This document shows positions 17,839 to 22,500 of a DNA stretch of 22,500 nucleotides, one piece after another. Source of the DNA: Chromera velia (Eukaryota > Sar > Chromeraceae); assembly GCA_018398765.1 (NCBI GenBank), contig JAHBMJ010004903.1, positions 4,700 to 27,199 of the forward strand, in the 5' to 3' direction. The notes under the pieces were generated by a model. It made no database searches. It was not told the DNA's origin and was given only the letters and a program-made list of their open reading frames with translations. The position numbers and the translations under genes are program-made. Each line of letters opens with the position of its first letter. Positions within the stretch are counted from its first letter, which is position 1.

Positions 17839-20800
17839 CTACTCGTTCTTATTACCACGATTTGCCGCTTCCCGTGCCGCAGCATTGACGGCCGCAGTAC
17901 GGCGGTACTCCTCAAATCCCGCGAGGAGGGTGGCCTCTACCCCCGGGAGGTCATGACGGCCCCGGACGCAAAAGAACGGAAGCCCCAGCTCCCCCGCCGC
18001 CCACTTCTCCTCAGGCCCATCCCCAATCACCCACACCTGCACGGGAACGTCCCACGGAGGGGATTCCACAGAGGGAGAGGCAGAAGAGGAAGAGGAAGAG
18101 GATGCATCGGGGGGGGCCATGGGGGGGTACTGCGTGGGGGGGTCTTTCTTCTTCAGCTGCTTCTCCCCCCCACACCCATTCTGCTGCTGGTGCTCCTGAG
18201 AGGGGAGAGAAGAAATTTCTTTCTGTTCGGCTGCTGCAGCAGCATGATGATGAATCTCTTCTTCTATGACCCCCCCTTTTCCGTTCGGGGGATGGGAGAG
18301 CTCGGGGGGTGGGGTTCTCTCCTCCGTCTCTTCCCCCATACAAAAACGCGAAGACGAGGAAGAGGAAGGCCCCTCTGGCCCTGCAGCACCAGCAGCAGAG
18401 CTCTGTCCAACTCCTTCCTTTCCCGTTTCTGCACACCCACACCCCCCTCCCTGCTCTTCTTCCTCATGCCCCCCCCCACATCTTTGCACCTTCATGGGCG
18501 GGCTGCGACTCTCCTCAACGCTGTCCCCGTCTCCCTGGAGATGCTGCACATGGCCCGCCTGGCCCGCTGCTGCTGTGTCTCTCTCCCCCCTCTCTCTTGA
18601 CCTCACCCTCCCTCCCCCCGAATCTCCCAGATCCCCCGACGTTTCTGCCTCTGTCGATGCCGTGCCTTCCCCTTCCTCTGCACTTCCCCCAGACGCCTGT
18701 GAGGGTGCAATCCCGCAAGAGGCCTGGCGGCGCTCCTCGAGCTGCACCCCCACATCGGCCCGTATCTTCTCGAGGATCTTCACGAAACACCCGAGTTTGC
18801 CTATTTTGGAGGACGAAAAGACGTCAAACGAGTCAAAACTGTCGGACAGACGGAAGAGACAAAGTTTGACGAGGGTGGGGATCAGTTGACCTGCAGAGAC
18901 AAGAAAATGACGAGTGCGGACGGAGGGAAGGGAGGCGAGTCTTTGCAACACTTTGAAACTTGTCGATCGCCACCCCCCCGAGAGAGTGTCCATTCGACGA
19001 ATCAACCGATCGACATTGACCGTCTCCTCCTCCTCTTCCTCCTCTTGTTGGTGTGCTGCTACTCTTCCGTGTACATTCTTTTGCTGCTGTTGGTGCAATA
19101 CTTTTCTCATACGTCCCTGTCTCTCTGCAATGAGAGAATCGAGAACTTCTCGAATACTCTCGTTTCCCCCCTCTTCCCCAATCTCTCCCTTTCGATTCTC
19201 CTTTCCTGCATCTGTCGCTGTCTCGACGCCGAGATCATTCCCCCCCGGCAGCACTGGGGAAGTGACCCCCCCGCCGGTCACCCCGACCCCCCCAAAGCCC
19301 CCCAGGAGAGCTGGGGTGGGGGCGACGTTGGGGGAAGACACACGTGGACCGACAGGGGCGATCTTTCTGGTCGAGCACAGTCCCCTTGGCTCGGCAGGGA
19401 CGCCCACGACGGCCAGACCCCCTTCCCCGTTTCCTGTCGACACTGCCCCCCCCTCTGCAGCTGCAGGAGGGAAACTGGTACTTACGCGGGAGAATCCATC
19501 TGACCGCTCTCTGCAGACCCCTCTCTCTCCTCCTTCCACCCTGTGGGCGGGAGAGGCTTCAGATTCAGGCACAGAGAAACGGTTGCCCACAGTGGAAGGA
19601 CGGGAGAACCCATCACCACTCCCAGACACACCCCTTCCCCCCACCCCTTTCACACCCATCCAGTCTCTAGATGCATCCAACGACCCCCCCCTCCCAACAC
19701 ACCCCCTTCTTTCCTGCAGACCCTCCACAGACCGGAGCGACCCCCCACTCTCCCGAGGTTCCAGGGGCATGGAGGGGGAGGAGAAACGGTCCTCTTGGGA
19801 GGGCGCAAAACACCCCGCACCAACAGACCGGCCTCGCCTAGGACCTCTGTGAACACTCAGAGGGACCAGACACACATCCCCATCCTCTTCCACTTCCTCC
19901 AGACCTACAGTACCAGAGGAACGAACCTCAATGCTGTCTCTCCCCCCCCTTTCTCTTCCTCGGCGCCCCCCCAAAGCACTCAAAGGCAAAGGCTGCCCCG
20001 AAATTCCATCATCGTCATACGTCACCACCCCCTTATGATGCATTGACCTTCCCCTCATCTCTTCCGTCGCCCCCACCTCCCCATTTCCATTTCCCACGTG
20101 CATTCCTCTCCCTTCCTCCTCTTCCTCCTTCCCCAACTCCACAAACCCATTCTCCCCTCCTTCCTCACACCCCATAGGCATACACCCTCCACTCTCTGCC
20201 AAAGGAGACGCAGACGAAGACGTGAAAACAGACGGCGGAGACGCCTGAGGAGGAGGAGGAGGATCACTCACCCCCCCTCCCGACGCCTCACGAGGACCAA
20301 CTCCCCCTGCTGTCTCCTCATGTCCACTCGCAGCTGTCGTCTGTGACTGCTGCAGAAAGCTGCTGGAGGGCTGCTGCTGCTGCTGCTCGGGGGGCTCACG
20401 TCCTTGCCTCCCAGGGGGGTGAGAGAGGAGTCTCCTGCTGTTGGTGGGGAGATCAAGAACGATCTCATCGTCATCGCCCGCTTCATCTCCCACCCCCGTC
20501 TCCCTCCTTCCAAGTCTCGGTCCGGGTGCTGCCGCTCCTGCTGACGCACATGCGTCAGTGTGTCCCTCTGTCTCCACCGCTGGACGGCGGCCAGCAGAAT
20601 AGACAGAGAGGGGGACGGGAAGCGAATGTCCTCTGCCACCGTTCTCGTGCCCCCCTCCCTCCAACCCCTCCTTGTCTTCTTCGAGTAGGGGAGCTGCAGG
20701 CAGGGACCCCCGTGCAAGGGAAGACGGCGGAATTCCCGTCTTTATCTTTGCGTGCAGCCCCTGAGGGTCGGGGCTGTTGCAGGGGACAGACACGGGGTCT

Positions 20801-22057
20801 CCCACCAGCACGGCAGCCGTGGAGGCCACCACGGGGTCGGTCCCCGGAATAGGGAGGGGGGGTTGAGCGTGAGAGCTGAGAGGGGGCTGCGGTTGGTGCA
20901 AAGGTGTGCCGAGGCAGTTGGGGGGAAGGTGAAGAGGGGGGCGGCCACCCTCTCTGTGCCTCTTTGCCTTCTCTCCCCCCTCTTTGGGTGCTTTCTCTTT
21001 CTCGAGCTCGTTTCCTTCTTCTGCAGAGGGGGGGGGTTCTGCCGAGAAGCGGTCCTCTGTTGGGGCGGGGGAATGGACACGACCACCGACAGGGTGTGTC
21101 TTGCATGCTGCTGACGGGTCTGTTTTTGCCAAAGAGACCAAGTGAGCAGCCGGGGTGTGTCCCGGCATTGAGACCTGCTTGCGCCTTCCTGCCTGACCCT
21201 TCCTGTATTTGTTGTGTGACACATCCGTCATCACGGCAGCACCCATCGGTCCTTCCATCAATTTGAAGCGGACAGGCATCGCACTTCGGGGACAAGCGTG
21301 GAAGAGCGGGAGTTCTTCTCTGCAAGGAAAGGACCGGTACACCTGCGCTATGGTTGTGAGCATACTTTGAAGGTGTGAGGCGCACTCTCGCCTTGTTGGT
21401 TTCTGTCCTGACAAGAAGAACGAGGGCCCCAAAACCCTCTCCCTGTTGCTCTCGTTGCTGTCTTCCAGACTCGAGGGCTCCAGCCCCTCCAGCTCGTGGA
21501 AGAAACAGTACTCCGATGACACGGCCAGAATGGCCTGCAGGAAACGGGAGGAGGGAGGGAGGGAAAGCGAAATGATGGAAGAAGAGGCACACGATGGACA
21601 AAGTACTCATGTGAGGAAGCGACAGAGAAGGTCTTCATTCAGAGATGGACACAAAGACGGAATGGCTTTGCACACAGGAACTGAGTCAGAGCATCAGAGA
21701 CGCGAACACAGCCAGCAGGTTTCTTGCCGAAAAGAAAATCCGTAGACGACTCTTTCCGTCCTCTCTAAACCAGGGTGCCGATTGATGCATGAAACTCGTC
21801 ATGGAATGGTTCCCGTAGTATCCATGGAAGCGAAGGGATGGGAAGGAAACAATCCAATCCAGCCCCACCGCGTTCTGCCTCACCTCTGAGAGGGTCAACG
21901 CCATTTCCCTTGCAGCTTGGAGCTCCCCTTGTGTCTGCACTGCAAATTTATCTTTGGCCTCATCTCCCAGGAGAGCCTGGAAAGTGATCAGCGTTTCATC
22001 AAGATCCCAAATCACATACAGAAGACCGCCATCCGTCTTTTGAAGAGTCTCCGTCAT
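17839..22057 (-). CDS. EYA: Eyes-absent (EYA) family HAD phosphatase with giant inserts
   Basis: Exons 22057-21884 and 21534-17839 give about 1,289 residues. The donor is GAG|GTGAGG and the acceptor TTTCCTGCAG|GCC, both phase 0; the intron is 349 nt. An in-frame TAG precedes the ATG, so the long animal-type N-terminal transactivation region is absent, as in plant EYA. HAD motif I is WDLDETLI with D18, D20 and T22 (D18 the nucleophile). The helix CFFHELEG (68-75) matches the EYA-specific FFxxLE segment. The core resumes at about 897 (VNVDRLIRRMDTLSGGW), with motif II LVSAGQLIPTLVK (936-948), motif III SSSKIGKLGCF (K968/K971) and motif IV VIGDGPEE (D1230, E1234). Known EYAs are Mg-dependent tyrosine phosphatases and, in animals, nuclear coactivators with Six proteins; the nuclear role is only inferred here. 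Inserts of about 810 and 235 residues rich in G, S, E, P and Q interrupt the core. Unspliced sense sequence there is not CT-rich, which favours coding inserts over stop-free introns. Confidence 0.88.
21535..21883 (-). other. Phase-0 intron separating EYA motif I from the rest
   Basis: The 349-nt intron runs from GTGAGG to CTCCCGTTTCCTGCAG on the minus strand. Homology supports both edges: exon 1 ends in the helix leading from motif I, and exon 2 begins AILAVSSEYCFFHELE, which aligns with the following EYA helix. Reading through instead gives an unrelated 65-residue tail. Confidence 0.8.
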
Positions 22058-22287
22058 TAGACTGACTTCGACCTACTGCGGCTAGCGCAAATGAGAGAAA
22101 ATATTCTTTTACTACTTTGACAGCAAAGTCACTTGCTTGCTGTCACGGTTTTCACTTATTGAAGAGTACGAAAGAGCCCACTTACAGGCACCCCGCACAC
22201 TACGCAAAAATCAAAACCAACGACCCCTCTTGGGTCAACAGGTTAAAGCGCTGGAGGGTGCGATGCATGACAATGAGCCGATCTGAC

Positions 22288-22500
22288 TCAGCCACACTCT
22301 CTGCCCGAAGTCAGCTCCCTCACTTCTTCGATGCTGCCGGAATGACAAGTGAAGTGGATGCAGAGCAAATGCCACACACTGCAGGTTATGAATCTCCTTA
22401 TACGCTCATCGAGCTCGAAGCTGTTCAGTGGAGAAAGAGCTTTGAGTATGCTTTGAGTGGAAAGAAAGGGGAAACCTTTTTTGGCGTCTCCACGCAAAAA
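22288..22500 (-). CDS. C-terminal end of an unrecognised minus-strand frame, truncated by window edge
   Basis: A frame open to the right edge reads FPFLSTQSILKALSPLN, SFELDERIRRFITCSVWH, LLCIHFTCHSGSIEEVREL, TSGRECG and stops with TGA at 22288. The composition (balanced charged and hydrophobic residues, several Cys and His) is protein-like and not low-complexity. It would be the end of a gene located upstream of EYA on the same strand, about 230 bases from the EYA start. With only about 70 residues I cannot name a family or exclude a degraded gene fragment. Confidence 0.35.
   Translation of the reverse strand, partial: FLRGDAKKGFPFLSTQSILKALSPLNSFELDERIRRFITCSVWHLLCIHFTCHSGSIEEVRELTSGRECG

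Noticed and set aside
18040-18750. Stop-free intron between EYA motifs III and IV (GAT|GTGGGG to GTGCAG|GTG)
   Set aside because: Phase would fit, but the donor is weak and the sense strand lacks the CT-rich character of other introns. It is kept as an alternative only.
19455-19490. Strong GTAAGT donor inside the EYA insert
   Set aside because: The only nearby acceptors (CTGCAG) are under 40 bases away, and the open frame with a DGFS repeat continues through it.
17623-20852. Long plus-strand open frames (about 325, 312, 207 and 169 codons) opposite the EYA gene
   Set aside because: They are shadows of the GC-rich, low-complexity minus-strand frame. Their translations are Pro/Ser/Leu-rich without domains, whereas the minus frame carries EYA motifs and repeated DRFS/DGFS elements.
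22220-22275. tRNA-like A-box (GGTTAAAGCGCTGG) on the plus strand
   Set aside because: No matching B-box, T-arm or acceptor pairing downstream.
1-22500. CRISPR array, bacterial operon, integron or phage features
   Set aside because: No regularly spaced direct repeats, ribosome-binding patterns or co-directional gene clusters; the window is eukaryotic in structure.

Overview
The window looks like nuclear DNA of a complex unicellular eukaryote. It shows spliced genes with short and long introns, domains typical of eukaryotes (ribonuclease-inhibitor-type leucine-rich repeats, sushi/CCP plus calcium-binding EGF, and an Eyes-absent HAD phosphatase), very large low-complexity protein inserts, many microsatellites and AT-rich spacers. 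A chromerid-like alveolate alga would fit (plant-like EYA core, pyrimidine-rich introns, low-complexity inserts), but that assignment is inference. All exon models were made by eye from reading frame, splice signals and phase agreement, without transcripts.

Layout. 1-1642 (-): 5' part of an intronless LRR gene that runs off the left edge. 2943-4847 (+): a four-exon gene for an unrecognised protein of about 280 residues; all exon phases join, and all three introns start with GTCAGT. It is divergent from the LRR gene. 4848-7917: spacer with a poly-G/N gap and an AT-rich block. 7918-8900 (+): a secreted sushi-EGF protein broken by a one-base frame change. 8901-9952: AT-rich spacer with nested palindromes. 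9953-10798 (-): at least one good exon of an unrecognised gene; the start of that exon is duplicated 92 bases upstream. 12125-14366: a putative 2.24 kb mobile element with terminal inverted repeats, subterminal inverted (GATTT)n arrays and an open frame split by a frame change. 15528-15720 (+) and 15773-16185 (-): the 3' ends of two unrecognised convergent genes about 50 bases apart. 16186-17838: purine-rich tracts, probably intron or spacer. 17839-22057 (-): an EYA-family phosphatase of about 1,289 residues whose catalytic core is split by inserts of about 810 and 235 residues. 22288-22500 (-): the C-terminal end of another unrecognised frame entering from the right edge.

The genes do not look like a shared pathway; this is ordinary eukaryotic gene order. 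The most notable items are the expanded EYA phosphatase, the inverted-repeat element with its two-frame cargo, the duplicated exon start, and the uniform GTCAGT donors. Several frame breaks sit in or near homopolymers and may be assembly errors.
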